Positions 24,027 to 33,470 of a DNA stretch of 64,000 nt are shown one piece after another. Every line of letters starts with the position of its first letter. The stretch's first letter is position 1. The notes under the pieces were generated by a model. It ran no database searches. It was not told the origin of the DNA and saw nothing but the letters and a program-made list of their open reading frames with translations. Origin of the DNA: Sporomusa malonica (GTDB lineage Bacteria; Bacillota; Negativicutes; Sporomusales; Sporomusaceae); the NCBI RefSeq assembly GCF_041428715.1, contig NZ_CP155572.1; one strand, given 5' to 3'. Both the position numbers and the translations under genes were made by a program.

Positions 24027-24418
24027 ACATCTCGCCCCCCTTGCAGCGCAATCCTTACAAATTGCGGATTAAGAACTGAAAAGTTGACTAAATCCACCCG
24101 TGCTGGTATGGGCATTTCTTCCAGTTCATCTTTTAGATCCATCAAGATCTGTGACGGGATTGTTTCATCAGTATAGTACCCTACGTCATAATCAGACTTC
24201 TCGTGAGCCTTACCAGCGGCACGGGAACCAAATAAAAATACGTCAGCATCTACCTGTCCAAACGCACGTAAAACACTTCGCTTTATTGCTTCCCGCTCAT
24301 GATAAACGGTAACTCCATCCTCAGCCAAAACCCTATATCCCTGGCGCTTAAACGGCCGCCATTCATCCCTGCGCAATCGTGGATGGTTAGTAGAGAGACG
24401 AATAAAAGTAGCTGACAA
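23990..24418 (-). CDS. Minimal nucleotidyltransferase (MNT), pair 1
   Basis: A 142-residue nucleotidyltransferase with the signature FLFGSRAAGKAHEKSDYDVG (GSRA, then Asp-x-Asp for metal binding) and a third acidic residue in RVDLVNF. It starts with TTG at 24418, with AGGAGGTGA six bases upstream. It carries an N-terminal extension of about 50 residues absent from the other two copies. Unlike pairs 2 and 3, the nucleotidyltransferase gene comes first. It is the likely antitoxin or modifying enzyme for the partner that overlaps its end. Confidence 0.85.
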   Translation of the reverse strand: MSATFIRLSTNHPRLRRDEWRPFKRQGYRVLAEDGVTVYHEREAIKRSVLRAFGQVDADVFLFGSRAAGKAHEKSDYDVGYYTDETIPSQILMDLKDELEEMPIPARVDLVNFSVLNPQFVRIALQGGRDVWKQKKKNSLFS

Positions 24419-24483
24419 ACAGGCTCACCTCCTGCCAATCTAGACTGATATAACTATATTATACCAAATAGTCCCAAATGAAC

Positions 24484-24798
24484 TTACCTTTCAAAGATGG
24501 TTTTTCCAACACTCTCAATATGATTTTGTAATTCCTTATGAGTAGAATGCGTATAATCCACAATATCAAAAAAATATGGCAGCGGCCCTTCTTCTTCCAA
24601 TTGGTAATGCAAACGTGCTATAGTGGAAAAAGAAATGTCCTCGCCAAAAATGGCAATATCTATATCTGAACCGGCTTTGTAGTTTCCTTTGGCTCGCGAA
24701 CCAAAAACAACCGCCTTTTTTATCTCGGGGAAATCTTCGAGCCTGGAAATAATATATACCAAATCGGCATCTTGAAGCCCACACTCCACTTTGCTCAC
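24484..24798 (-). CDS. Minimal nucleotidyltransferase (MNT), pair 2
   Basis: A 104-residue MNT protein: KKAVVFGSRAKGNYKAGSDI followed by DIAIFG gives the GSRA and Asp-x-Asp motifs, and FFDIVDYTH gives the third acidic position. The start is GTG, and it lies 28 bp after its HI0074-type partner. Size and order match the HI0073/HI0074 pair of Haemophilus. Confidence 0.85.
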   Translation of the reverse strand: MSKVECGLQDADLVYIISRLEDFPEIKKAVVFGSRAKGNYKAGSDIDIAIFGEDISFSTIARLHYQLEEEGPLPYFFDIVDYTHSTHKELQNHIESVGKTIFER

Positions 24799-24826
24799 CC
24801 AACTTCTGAATTTTTTGGAGACTATC

Positions 24827-25234
24827 CTATACCAACTTCTTCAACTCATCCAGCAAAGCCCTAAGTACAGGATAATACTTCTCCCTAATTAGTCCCTCGG
24901 CTTCCTGCGCTGCGCTTTCATCATATGTATGCGCCATCAAATTTCTTTTTTCAAGCGCGTCAATCCACACGTGACCCTGTTGAACCAACTGAATCTGAAA
25001 GGCTGTTTGTATCGTCTGCCGCGGACTCTTCACAGCGAAACCCTGTGCTTCTAAATAGTCTTTCGTCGTTTTCCATGCAAGCTCAAACGTATATTCAAAG
25101 CACTGTATCAAGCCCTGTACTTCAAACTTATTTAATTCAGGCTTTTCGATAAACTCCGTCAATTGAGCAACTGCCTTATTAAAATTAGCAAATCGTTGTT
25201 TCCATCGAATATCCTCAGTATTGGTCCTACACAT
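24827..25234 (-). CDS. HI0074-type partner of a nucleotidyltransferase, pair 2 (HEPN-like)
   Basis: A 135-residue helical protein with CFEYTFELAWKTTKDYLEAQ, SPRQTIQTAFQI and LEKRNLMAHTYDE, so the R-x4-H-x-Y motif is present. The start at 25234 is chosen because GGAGTG lies seven bases upstream; an in-frame ATG five codons earlier has no site. It is the first gene of pair 2. Confidence 0.85.
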   Translation of the reverse strand: MCRTNTEDIRWKQRFANFNKAVAQLTEFIEKPELNKFEVQGLIQCFEYTFELAWKTTKDYLEAQGFAVKSPRQTIQTAFQIQLVQQGHVWIDALEKRNLMAHTYDESAAQEAEGLIREKYYPVLRALLDELKKLV

Positions 25235-25310
25235 CGGCAAACACTCCAATCACCGCTAAGTTCCTAAGTTTTCAGACCTACAACTCCATAAGTCCATCTT
25301 GTTAGTCTTC

Positions 25311-25404
25311 CAGAATTTATAACGCAATTCTGTTGACATAAGAACGACTAAGGCTTCTGCCGGCGTCCTGAAGGACTTGGCACAAGCCAAGTCTTTTCTT
25401 ATCA
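25311..25404 (+). repeat. Dispersed structured element, copy B
   Basis: Aligns with copy A at 10953-11036. Stems: CAGAATT (25311-25317) / AATTCTG (25326-25332) around a TATAACGC loop; GTCC-TGAA-GGAC (25365-25376), which excludes the alternative GACTTGGC-ACAA-GCCAAGTC (25374-25393). It fills the 187-bp gap between toxin-antitoxin pairs 2 and 3. Two mutually exclusive stems would suit a switch, but the alternative is a simple palindromic repeat. Confidence 0.6.
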
Positions 25405-25436
25405 TTTTATCACTTTCACTAATTTCCATGCAACTG

Positions 25437-25748
25437 TCACCTAGAACCATCTCCAGTGCATATAGCTTCACGGCATTTTATAATGTGCTTGCGAAAGTCA
25501 TCAGGAATCACATGCCAATCCAACACATCCACACGGAATGGCAGATCCGAATCGGCAAAAGCTTCTTCAAGCAAATGCATACAATGAATCGGTATTTCTT
25601 CTTTCCCCACAATGACTAGATCAAGATCAGAATGGGGCTTCGCGGTTAAAGCCACTCGGGAGCCAAAAGCGTAAACAGCCGCATCAGGCACATGTCGCCG
25701 CAAAATAGTCTTGACGATATGTTCGTGCCGAGGATGAATATCCATCAT
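25437..25748 (-). CDS. Minimal nucleotidyltransferase (MNT), pair 3
   Basis: A 103-residue MNT protein with VYAFGSRVALTAKPHSDLDL, giving the GSR and Asp-x-Asp motifs, and RVDVLDW as the third acidic site. It overlaps the end of its partner by four bases, so the two are translationally coupled. Confidence 0.85.
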   Translation of the reverse strand: MMDIHPRHEHIVKTILRRHVPDAAVYAFGSRVALTAKPHSDLDLVIVGKEEIPIHCMHLLEEAFADSDLPFRVDVLDWHVIPDDFRKHIIKCREAICTGDGSR

Positions 25749-26155
25749 TGAATTTTCGCCTCAAGCCTTTCTATCAAATATTGAGCATCCTGCTGAAAAT
25801 TCCGCGCAGAGGCAAACACTATGGTTGCTTTGGCATCATCATAAACATGACTGGACTGATTTCGCATCTTAAGATAATGAAACCAGACTTCCGGATCATC
25901 TAGCAGACCTTGCTCAAAACCTATGCGGAAAAGATCACGATTATTTAAGCTATCAACCTTTTCCAGCCCGTATTCCTCCAAATATCGTTTGAGAGTTTTC
26001 CATGACAATTCAAACGTAAACTCAAACCGCTGAATTACGCCATCACGCAAAACGATTTTCTCCGGCGAATGATCGGGCAGTAGATTCTGATCATATATTT
26101 CGAAAGCAATCTTTAACGCTTCCAATGCCTTTTTTAAGCTTCGTAAATCTAGCAT
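25745..26155 (-). CDS. HI0074-type partner of a nucleotidyltransferase, pair 3 (HEPN-like)
   Basis: A 136-residue helical protein with IQRFEFTFELSWKTLKRYLE and LKMRNQSSHVYDD (R-x4-H-x-Y). The start at 26155 has AAAGGA seven bases upstream and gives the usual MLDLRSL opening; an ATG seven codons earlier lacks a site. The gene belongs to the same family as the partners at 23634 and 24827 but is clearly diverged from both, so the three pairs are not a recent triplication. Confidence 0.85.
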   Translation of the reverse strand: MLDLRSLKKALEALKIAFEIYDQNLLPDHSPEKIVLRDGVIQRFEFTFELSWKTLKRYLEEYGLEKVDSLNNRDLFRIGFEQGLLDDPEVWFHYLKMRNQSSHVYDDAKATIVFASARNFQQDAQYLIERLEAKIQ

Positions 26156-26217
26156 ACTGGCATCCTTTCTTTTCAAATCATCCCTATGTCTATTATACCA
26201 AATAATCCCACAAAAAC

Positions 26218-26255
26218 AAACCGGCCTTCGCGATACAGAAATCGCTTGGCCGGTT
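26218..26255 (-). terminator. Terminator at the 3' end of the uronic-acid operon
   Basis: Stem AACCGGCC..CGCGAT / ATCGC..GGCCGGTT with a short loop, ending 27 bp past the stop of the gene at 26282 on the minus strand. Confidence 0.75.
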
Positions 26256-26281
26256 TCGTAAGCGTCAGTAACGGCACTTAT

Positions 26282-27310
26282 CTATTGACTATTATGATTC
26301 ACCTTATAATACTCACAGTACCAATCGGCAAATCTCTGCAAGCCATCTTCTATCGTTGTTTCAGGCTTAAACCCTACAGCTTGCTGTAACAAATCAGTAT
26401 CAGCGAAGGTGGCAGGTACGTCGCCGGGCTTGATAGGCTCAAATATCTTATCAAATACTACCTCTCTGCCTGCAGCCTTACTTAGGCATTTCTCCAGTGT
26501 TTCAATAAATACCATCAGCTTCTCTGGACGGTTGTTTCCTATATTGAAAACTTGATGTGGTGTTATATTTGCCCCATTAGGTGAGTTACACAAAAGCCTT
26601 TCAATACCTTCCACAATATCATCAATATAGGTGAAATCCCGATAAAGATCATTTTCAAAATCACCGTTATTGAATATCTTAATTGGCTCTCCTGAAAAAT
26701 ACTTCTGAGTGAAGCCGAAATACGCCATATCCGGTCGACCCATGGGACCATATACCGTGAAGAATCGCAGTCCTGTAGCCGGGATCTTATAGAGATGGCT
26801 ATACGTATACGCCATCAGCTCATTTGACTTTTTCGTGGCTGCATAGAGAGAAACCGGATTGTCCACAAAATCCGATTCAGAGAACGGTACCTTTTTATTT
26901 GCTCCATAGACAGAGCTCGACGATGCATAGACGAGGTGGTCTACCGGATGATACCTACAGGCCTCAAGGATATTATAAAAGCCGATAATGTTGCTCTGAA
27001 TATATACATCCGGGTTCTCTATTGAATAACGCACACCGGCTTGGGCTGCAAGATTAGCCACGATGTTTGGCTTGTACTCTTCAAAAGTCTTAGTAATCAT
27101 ATCCTTGTCTGAAATGTCACCCTTGATGAAGGTGAACTTCTCATAGGGTGTAAGCTGCTCCAGCCGAGCGTACTTAAGATTAACATCATAGTAGTCATTT
27201 ACATTGTCAATACCAATCACATGACAGCCCTGCTCCAGTAGTCTCTTGGATAAGAAGTATCCAATAAAGCCTGCAGCTCCGGTGATGAGGTAGATTTTAG
27301 TTGTATCCAC
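26282..27310 (-). CDS. UDP-glucuronate 4-epimerase
   Basis: Extended SDR enzyme of 342 residues that converts UDP-glucuronate to UDP-galacturonate. It has the NAD motif TGAAGFIGYFL, the hallmark IDNVNDYYDVNLKYARL of glucuronate epimerases (CapI/GAE), the catalytic Ser in SSSSVYG and YAATKKSNE with Tyr-x3-Lys. The start is GTG at 27310, five bp after ugd, whose product makes its substrate. This pairing supports the substrate call. Confidence 0.9.
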   Translation of the reverse strand: MDTTKIYLITGAAGFIGYFLSKRLLEQGCHVIGIDNVNDYYDVNLKYARLEQLTPYEKFTFIKGDISDKDMITKTFEEYKPNIVANLAAQAGVRYSIENPDVYIQSNIIGFYNILEACRYHPVDHLVYASSSSVYGANKKVPFSESDFVDNPVSLYAATKKSNELMAYTYSHLYKIPATGLRFFTVYGPMGRPDMAYFGFTQKYFSGEPIKIFNNGDFENDLYRDFTYIDDIVEGIERLLCNSPNGANITPHQVFNIGNNRPEKLMVFIETLEKCLSKAAGREVVFDKIFEPIKPGDVPATFADTDLLQQAVGFKPETTIEDGLQRFADWYCEYYKVNHNSQ

Positions 27311-27315
27311 TTCGG

Positions 27316-28632
27316 CTACTGCCTCCCGATGGAGTAATATTCTACCCCCGCTTCTTTCATATCTTCGATTCCATAAATATTTCTGCCATCATAAACCAAA
27401 GGTGTTCTCATAAGCTTCTTATACTCCTCCGGTTTCACCGCTTTTACTTCGCCCCACTCGGTAAAGATAAAGCAGACATTTGCACCAGCTAGAGCTTCCG
27501 CCACGTTCTCAACGTACTTTATACTTCCCCTGCCGTCTTCTCCTTCTGGATACTTTCTTTTGAAATTTTCAGTGCCAACAGGGTCATACGCATAAATATC
27601 TGCCCCCTGCGCCAATAGCAAGGGTATATTTTCTAGCGACGGCGCATCGCGCAAATCATCAGTCCCAGGCTTGAAAGTCAATCCCAAAACTGCCACTTTC
27701 AGACCGTTAAAGGTAATCAATCTTTTATTGGCTTTCTTATATAATATAGTCTTCTGGTCAGTATTCACATCAATAGCAGCTTTGACTGTTTTAAGTTCAT
27801 AGCCATTCTGCTTAGCCAGATACTCCAGAGCTTTGGTATCCTTAGGGAAACATGAGCCCCCATAACCGATACCGGCATTGAGAAATTTACTGCCGATACG
27901 CTCATCAAAGCTCATACCCTTTGCAACATCCTGAATGTCAGCTCCTACCAGTTCACAAAGGTTGGCGATATCATTCATATAAGAAATCTTGAGCGCCAGG
28001 AAATCATTAGAAGCATATTTAATCATCTCCGCCGACCTTCTTCTCACAGAAACTATAGGCAGATTGAACGGCTCATATATCTTCATAAGCATTTCCTCAG
28101 CCCATTTACTTTCCGTTCCGATAATGATTCTCGCTGCTTGTAGTGTATCACGCACTGCTGACCCCTGGGCCAAGAACTCTGGATTTGAGGCGACCTCCAC
28201 TTTTACATCGTTGACTAGGAAGTCTTTGATAAACTGTTCAACTTTGTCATTTGTGCCGACCGGGACTGTTGATTTTACTACAACTAGGCAGTCCTTTTCT
28301 ATAGTTTCCGCTATCTGCCTAGCAACTGTAGCTATGTAAGAAAGATTGGCCGAACCGTCAGGCTGCTCAGGGGTGCCTACGCCGATAAAGATAACATCTG
28401 AATTTTTATAAGCTGAGGCGTAATCAGTGGTGTAGGTTAATCTGCCCTCTGCATAGTTTTTTTGCATCAACTCTTCAAGACAAGCCTCGTAAATAGGAGA
28501 GATTCCTTGCCTCATTTTGTTAACTTTATTTTCGTCAATATCGACGCAAATGACTTCATGGCCGACTTCGGCAAAACAGACACCAGCAACTAAACCTACA
28601 TAGCCGGTTCCTGCTACCGCTACTTTATACAT
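27316..28632 (-). CDS. ugd: UDP-glucose 6-dehydrogenase
   Basis: NAD-dependent enzyme of 438 residues that oxidises UDP-glucose to UDP-glucuronate. It has the Rossmann motif GTGYVGLVAGVCFAE, the substrate region EFLAQGSAVRD, the catalytic Cys in GYGGSCFPKDT and the C-terminal domain (VLGLTFKPGTDDLRDAPS). The start at 28632 is fixed by AAGAAGG seven bases upstream. Downstream lies the glucuronate epimerase; galU at 61824 supplies UDP-glucose. Confidence 0.95.
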   Translation of the reverse strand: MYKVAVAGTGYVGLVAGVCFAEVGHEVICVDIDENKVNKMRQGISPIYEACLEELMQKNYAEGRLTYTTDYASAYKNSDVIFIGVGTPEQPDGSANLSYIATVARQIAETIEKDCLVVVKSTVPVGTNDKVEQFIKDFLVNDVKVEVASNPEFLAQGSAVRDTLQAARIIIGTESKWAEEMLMKIYEPFNLPIVSVRRRSAEMIKYASNDFLALKISYMNDIANLCELVGADIQDVAKGMSFDERIGSKFLNAGIGYGGSCFPKDTKALEYLAKQNGYELKTVKAAIDVNTDQKTILYKKANKRLITFNGLKVAVLGLTFKPGTDDLRDAPSLENIPLLLAQGADIYAYDPVGTENFKRKYPEGEDGRGSIKYVENVAEALAGANVCFIFTEWGEVKAVKPEEYKKLMRTPLVYDGRNIYGIEDMKEAGVEYYSIGRQ

Positions 28633-28765
28633 GCATAACCTTCTTTCGCATTTAACTATATCATTCACTGATTAGTCCTACTATAGTGTTTCCGTGAATA
28701 TATCTGTATGGTCTATTTGTAATTCGGAACAATTTCTGGATTTAGTATTGTCCTTACTTAAATAT

Positions 28766-29863
28766 TTAACTTGGACGATCCTGATCTCCATCCGCTATTG
28801 TTAAATAAATATCAGGATTAGTAAAATAATTTACATTTTGACTTTCAGTTAATCCTATTAGAGAGAATGCACTTGGAATTGTACGTTGCGTAAAATCTAA
28901 CGGCGAGAAATATTTCGGGAATAGTACTTCTTTATCCACGAAAAATCCACGTTCAATAAACGGTTCTGCCTTACATCCTGTAAGATTATAAAAATCTGCA
29001 AACAATACGTCTGATTGAAATGCATCGTTTATGGTAAAATCCGCCAGAAAGCGCCCCGCTACAGCATCATCCCATAAAAATTCGGTAATCCGAAAAATAG
29101 TATCACTGCTATCTTTTATAGAAATTATTCTCCATACCACTATTCCATGAATATTGTTATCCTCATCGCAAACACATCGAACTTCATATTTATACTTAGG
29201 GTGATTGATATATCGCCATTGAATAAAAGCCGAATCTCTAATAGGTCCCTTAATATTTTGCAATTTAATAAATGAATCCCATTTTTCTGAGAGACCACAT
29301 TCCCAATTTATGCTCTTATAGCCAGAAACATCATAAGACGACTGTCTATTAATAATTTTAGAAATGACAACGTGTGACTGAAAGCTAGAGTTCCTCTCCA
29401 AAAATTCTTGACATGCTTTACCGTCAATTACACCTATAAGGCGCGGTAAGGTAGGAGCAATATAGCTCTGTAGCCTTTTGTAAATTCCAACAGTACGCTC
29501 ATTATAGCCTTCTACTCCAATAAATTTGACGCCTTCTCCTTGTACCCAATCGAGCATACTCCGACCAACTGATTGATTTCTAAACTCCGACCTCACTAGC
29601 CATAGCGCGAGGATGCCTCCTTGAACGACGATATCCCCGGTATTAAATTTACAGGGAATCACCCCTAGCAAACCAGCAATTTCCCCGTTAATCTCGGCAA
29701 GAACAATTGACATAAGAGAATTGTCTTCTAGGAAAGGATACTGCCATTTCAATAGCTCCGCATCGCGTGAAAGTATATGCCCCTTACGCCAGTATGTGTC
29801 GATGAATCGCTGAACATCACATATCTGGTTCGTCCTAGCCCAATAAATTTTTATTGCTTCCAT
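28766..29863 (-). CDS. GNAT-family acyltransferase
   Basis: A 365-residue protein with two GNAT-like halves. The N-terminal half shows the acyl-CoA fold: LAEINGEIAGLLGVIPCKF, then ILALWLVRSEFRNQSVGRSM with the Q/R-x-x-G-x-G/A-like pyrophosphate loop, followed by GVEGYNERTVGIYKRLQ. The C-terminal half (about 200-340) repeats the fold more weakly. Proteins of this double-GNAT type occur in polysaccharide loci, probably acylating a sugar or lipid-linked repeat unit. The substrate cannot be read from the sequence. Confidence 0.7.
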   Translation of the reverse strand: MEAIKIYWARTNQICDVQRFIDTYWRKGHILSRDAELLKWQYPFLEDNSLMSIVLAEINGEIAGLLGVIPCKFNTGDIVVQGGILALWLVRSEFRNQSVGRSMLDWVQGEGVKFIGVEGYNERTVGIYKRLQSYIAPTLPRLIGVIDGKACQEFLERNSSFQSHVVISKIINRQSSYDVSGYKSINWECGLSEKWDSFIKLQNIKGPIRDSAFIQWRYINHPKYKYEVRCVCDEDNNIHGIVVWRIISIKDSSDTIFRITEFLWDDAVAGRFLADFTINDAFQSDVLFADFYNLTGCKAEPFIERGFFVDKEVLFPKYFSPLDFTQRTIPSAFSLIGLTESQNVNYFTNPDIYLTIADGDQDRPS

Positions 29864-29892
29864 GTTTTACCTCCCTCTATAACCTCCGGTGA

Positions 29893-30873
29893 CTATCCAT
29901 TGATGTACCACTTATTTGGTTCCGCATTTGATGCTGTTGGGAGATCATTAGTATCAAGTCTCGGGATATCAAATCTACTATCATACGTAACCCGGGCAAC
30001 ATCAACCTTCGTGGTTACAGCCAATTGGCAATTACGTGATTCAAGCAATTTCTTAGTAGTTTCATTATACCCGCCATAAGGATAACACATAGTCCAATCC
30101 ACTGTTGTTCCATTAACGGTATTTAAAAAATCTAATGACATGTCAATCTCAAAGGTCAGTTCTTGTTCGGACAGTCTATCCAACCAAAAGTGATCATATC
30201 CGTGAGATCCAACATGCATGCCATATCGGGATAAAAGCTTTATCTGATCAATCGTCATATAGAGTTCACGGCTAATCGTTGCCTCGGATATACCAAGATG
30301 TTCTTGTAGCAATTGATTAGCCGCTATTTTACGTAGTTCCAAAGGAAGCTCAACTTGCAATAAGCGCTTTACAAAAACAGTATTGGCTGTATCAAACCGA
30401 TTGGCGATAGCTATTTTTTCATAGTAATACTCAGCATCTTGTAGACTCCAGTCGGACTGAAAATTCTTTAAAAATTGCAGCAAATATTTAACTAAAACGT
30501 GAGTATTATTATAACCCACAGCAGATAAAATTAGATGTATCTTATTTACGTCCAACACTTCCTGCTGTGTTATTGCTTTAGCAGGTGGATAAAATGCTCC
30601 AAATAACCCCCGCGATACTAATTCAGGAAATACATAAAGATAATGATCAAGATAAGCGTCATCAAAGGTCAATAGTACGGCTTTAGGTGGTAGTTGCTTA
30701 TCTATCTGTATGCATTCCACTACATCATTCATTGTGATAATATTATAATTTCGTTGCAGAAAATCAAGTTGTTGCTTAAATAATTTGACATCCAAAGCTT
30801 TCAGCTCCGGGAAGCGTGAGTTTTTTAGTTCACGAACGTAATGGTACATGACAACCGTCAATTTATTATTCAT
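29893..30873 (-). CDS. Polysaccharide deacetylase family protein
   Basis: Carbohydrate esterase 4 (NodB) domain protein of 326 residues. Motifs are LTVVMYHYV at the start, AVLLTFDDAYLDHY (the TFDD metal and catalytic pair), GSHGYDHFWLDRL (His-x3-His) and CYPYGGYNETT. No signal peptide is visible, so it probably acts in the cytoplasm or at the inner face of the membrane on a sugar precursor. The start at 30873 has GGAGGGGG nine bases upstream. Confidence 0.88.
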   Translation of the reverse strand: MNNKLTVVMYHYVRELKNSRFPELKALDVKLFKQQLDFLQRNYNIITMNDVVECIQIDKQLPPKAVLLTFDDAYLDHYLYVFPELVSRGLFGAFYPPAKAITQQEVLDVNKIHLILSAVGYNNTHVLVKYLLQFLKNFQSDWSLQDAEYYYEKIAIANRFDTANTVFVKRLLQVELPLELRKIAANQLLQEHLGISEATISRELYMTIDQIKLLSRYGMHVGSHGYDHFWLDRLSEQELTFEIDMSLDFLNTVNGTTVDWTMCYPYGGYNETTKKLLESRNCQLAVTTKVDVARVTYDSRFDIPRLDTNDLPTASNAEPNKWYING

Positions 30874-31117
30874 ATTAATGGTCCCCCTCCCAAAACACAA
30901 CAATTAAATAACGCTTTAATATTCATCTGCCACACCCTAATATTAGACTAGCCAAATGAATTGCCACAATATTGGTTGAGTGATTTTTTCCCAATACCGT
31001 ATTTAAGTAATCATCACGAATGAATTAGTTTTAAATTTATATACTAAAAAATGCTTTCAAATTTACAGCTAAAAAATGTTTAAGCTGTTGGGTCATTACA
31101 AAGTTCTGACTTGCTTC

Positions 31118-32092
31118 TTAAATATTCTCTCTATACCAATCAATTGCCATCTCTAACCCGCTAATTAAATCATACTGGGGATTATAATTTAATATTTTCC
31201 TTGCCTTAGTGATATCGGCATTAGAATGTTTAACATCCCCGGCTCTAGAAGGTCCATAACTAGGTTCAATATCCTTCTCTAATAGACTAGCAATTTTATG
31301 ATATAAATCTATCAAATACTCTCTACCGCCAAAGGCAATATTAAAAACTTCACCAAAGGCTTCTGCTCCTACCAAACAAGCCTTTAGATTCGCTTGTATG
31401 ACATTTTCAATATAAGTAAAGTCTCTAGATTGTCTTCCATCTCCATGGATTATTGGAGCTTCATTATTGATAAGAGCCTTTACGAACTTCGGGATAACGG
31501 CTGCATAAGCAGATGTAGAGTCTTGCTTTTTACCGAATACATTAAAATATCTTAATCCTATTGTTGGTAACCCGTATATCTCATAAAAATTCCTAGCGTA
31601 CATCTCTTTTGCCCTTTTTGTGATAGCATAGGGCGAAAGAGGTTTTCCAATTCGATCTTCTGTTTTAGGTAAATTAGGCTCGTCCCCATATACTGAAGAA
31701 GATGATGCAAATACAAATCGCTTTACCATTTGATCTCTTGCAGCAGTCAGTATATTTAACGTACCACATACATTGACGTTATTAGAAGTTATAGGATCAT
31801 CAATCGATCTTGGCACCGAGCCCAATGCAGCCTGGTGCAATACATAGTTCATTCCCCTGCAAGCTTTCTGACACTCGTCTAAGCTTCTTAGATCCCCTCT
31901 ATGTAATTCAAAGTTAGGATGTTGATAAAATTCTTTTATGTTTTCTTCTTTTCCTGTGGAAAAGTTATCAAGAACCCTTACCTGAAAGCCAAGTTTTAGT
32001 ATTGCTTCGACAAGGTTTGAGCCGATAAAACCGGCCCCCCCAGTAACGAGAAATTTCGTATTTTCAGGAAAGTTATATTCAATATCACTCAC
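31118..32092 (-). CDS. UDP-HexNAc or HexNAc-uronate 4-epimerase (TviC/WbpP type)
   Basis: Extended SDR enzyme of 324 residues: GGAGFIGSNLVEAIL, SVPRSIDDPITSNNVNVCGT, SSSSVYGDEPNLPK, YAITKRAKEMYA and LRYFNVFGKKQDS. This set is that of the epimerases that act with TviB-type dehydrogenases in Vi antigen and Pseudomonas O-antigen synthesis. The start is GTG at 32092, one base past the stop of the dehydrogenase. It probably makes UDP-GalNAc-uronate from UDP-GlcNAc-uronate. Confidence 0.85.
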   Translation of the reverse strand: MSDIEYNFPENTKFLVTGGAGFIGSNLVEAILKLGFQVRVLDNFSTGKEENIKEFYQHPNFELHRGDLRSLDECQKACRGMNYVLHQAALGSVPRSIDDPITSNNVNVCGTLNILTAARDQMVKRFVFASSSSVYGDEPNLPKTEDRIGKPLSPYAITKRAKEMYARNFYEIYGLPTIGLRYFNVFGKKQDSTSAYAAVIPKFVKALINNEAPIIHGDGRQSRDFTYIENVIQANLKACLVGAEAFGEVFNIAFGGREYLIDLYHKIASLLEKDIEPSYGPSRAGDVKHSNADITKARKILNYNPQYDLISGLEMAIDWYRENI

Positions 32093-32093
32093 T

Positions 32094-33470
32094 TTACAGC
32101 CTCCAGTATAAATAGTTCATATCCTCTGCTTTCGTATGATCATAAATACCCTTTACATCAATTAAAACCAGCTTGGTGCTATCACAATCCTCATCAAGAG
32201 TTGCAGTTACCTCTTGTAAAGCATCAATGTCAGATAAATTACCAACTTTATATAACGCCTTTAGATCTTCTAGCTGTAATGCCGTAAATTCATTGTGGGC
32301 TACAGTTACAACAACTGCATCGACATCTTTGGTATCTTCTAGTCTATATAAATCAATACCATATTCTTCCTTTACTTCTTCTATATTAGCAACAGGGTCT
32401 ACTACTTGCACCTGAACACCGTACTCCTTTAACTCTTGAATGATATCTACAACTTTGGTATTTCTACTATCGGGGCAGTTTTCTTTAAACGTGATGCCGA
32501 GTATAGCCACCTTAGCTCCCTTTATTTGTTTGTTGGCTTGAATCATCTTTTTGACTGTATTTTCAGCAACATATTTTCCCATCTCATCATTAATTCGTCT
32601 TCCCGAAAGGATAATTTGCGAGTGGTAACCCATTTCTTCGGCCTTATATGTGAGATAGTATGGGTCAACACCAATACAGTGACCGCCAACTAAACCAGGG
32701 TAGAATTTTAAGAAGTTCCATTTTGTTCCTGCTGCTTCAAGTACAGCCTTAGTATCAATGCCCAGCTTGTTAAAGATGATGGAGAGTTCGTTCATGAAAG
32801 CAATATTTATATCACGCTGAGAATTTTCAATAACTTTAGCTGCCTCTGCAACTTTTATGCTTTCAGCCCTATATACGCCGGCTTCTACTACTAACTCGTA
32901 AACCTTAGCTGCAGTGTCTAGGCTATATTCATTAATTCCAGAAACAATTTTCACAATTGTCTCCAGCCTATGTATTTTGTCACCAGGATTTACACGTTCT
33001 GGGGAGTAACCAACGCTAAAGTCCACCCCACACTTCAAACCTGACTCTTTCTCTAGGATGGGAACACATATGTCCTCCGTAACTCCAGGATAAACTGTAG
33101 ATTCATAAACTACGATAGAACCTTTGGTAAGATTTCTACCTAATATACAGCTTGCAGATTTCACAGGATTAAGGTCTGGGGTGTGGTCCGCATTTACAGG
33201 AGTTGGCACTGCTACAATATGGAACTTTGCTTCTCTAAGCTTTGTTTCATCTGATGTGAATTCTAAAGTTGTATTTTTAATAACTTCGTTTCCAACTTCT
33301 TTAGTTGGATCAATGCCTGATTTATACAACTCAATCTTAGCTGTACTGACGTCATACCCAATAACGTCAGCCTTCTTGGCAAAGCTAACTGCTATAGGCA
33401 TGCCGACATAACCTAAGCCAATTATTGAAATTTTCTCATCTCTATTTACTATCTTCTCATATAAGCTCAT
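32094..33470 (-). CDS. UDP-N-acetylhexosamine 6-dehydrogenase (TviB/WbpO type)
   Basis: NAD-dependent nucleotide-sugar dehydrogenase of 458 residues. It has the Rossmann motif IIGLGYVGMPIAVSFAKKA, GYSPERVNPGDKIHRLETIV, VGGHCIGVDPYYLTYKAEEM with the catalytic Cys, and a C-terminal VAILGITFKENCPDSRNTKV. The SPERVNPGD and GGHCIGVDPYYL motifs separate it from ugd and place it with enzymes that oxidise UDP-GlcNAc or UDP-GalNAc. It forms a two-gene unit with the epimerase after it. Confidence 0.9.
   Translation of the reverse strand: MSLYEKIVNRDEKISIIGLGYVGMPIAVSFAKKADVIGYDVSTAKIELYKSGIDPTKEVGNEVIKNTTLEFTSDETKLREAKFHIVAVPTPVNADHTPDLNPVKSASCILGRNLTKGSIVVYESTVYPGVTEDICVPILEKESGLKCGVDFSVGYSPERVNPGDKIHRLETIVKIVSGINEYSLDTAAKVYELVVEAGVYRAESIKVAEAAKVIENSQRDINIAFMNELSIIFNKLGIDTKAVLEAAGTKWNFLKFYPGLVGGHCIGVDPYYLTYKAEEMGYHSQIILSGRRINDEMGKYVAENTVKKMIQANKQIKGAKVAILGITFKENCPDSRNTKVVDIIQELKEYGVQVQVVDPVANIEEVKEEYGIDLYRLEDTKDVDAVVVTVAHNEFTALQLEDLKALYKVGNLSDIDALQEVTATLDEDCDSTKLVLIDVKGIYDHTKAEDMNYLYWRL

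Noticed and set aside
25256..25471. 71-residue minus-strand frame between the MNT pairs
   Set aside because: It reads through the structured repeat and overlaps the preceding nucleotidyltransferase end; no protein features.
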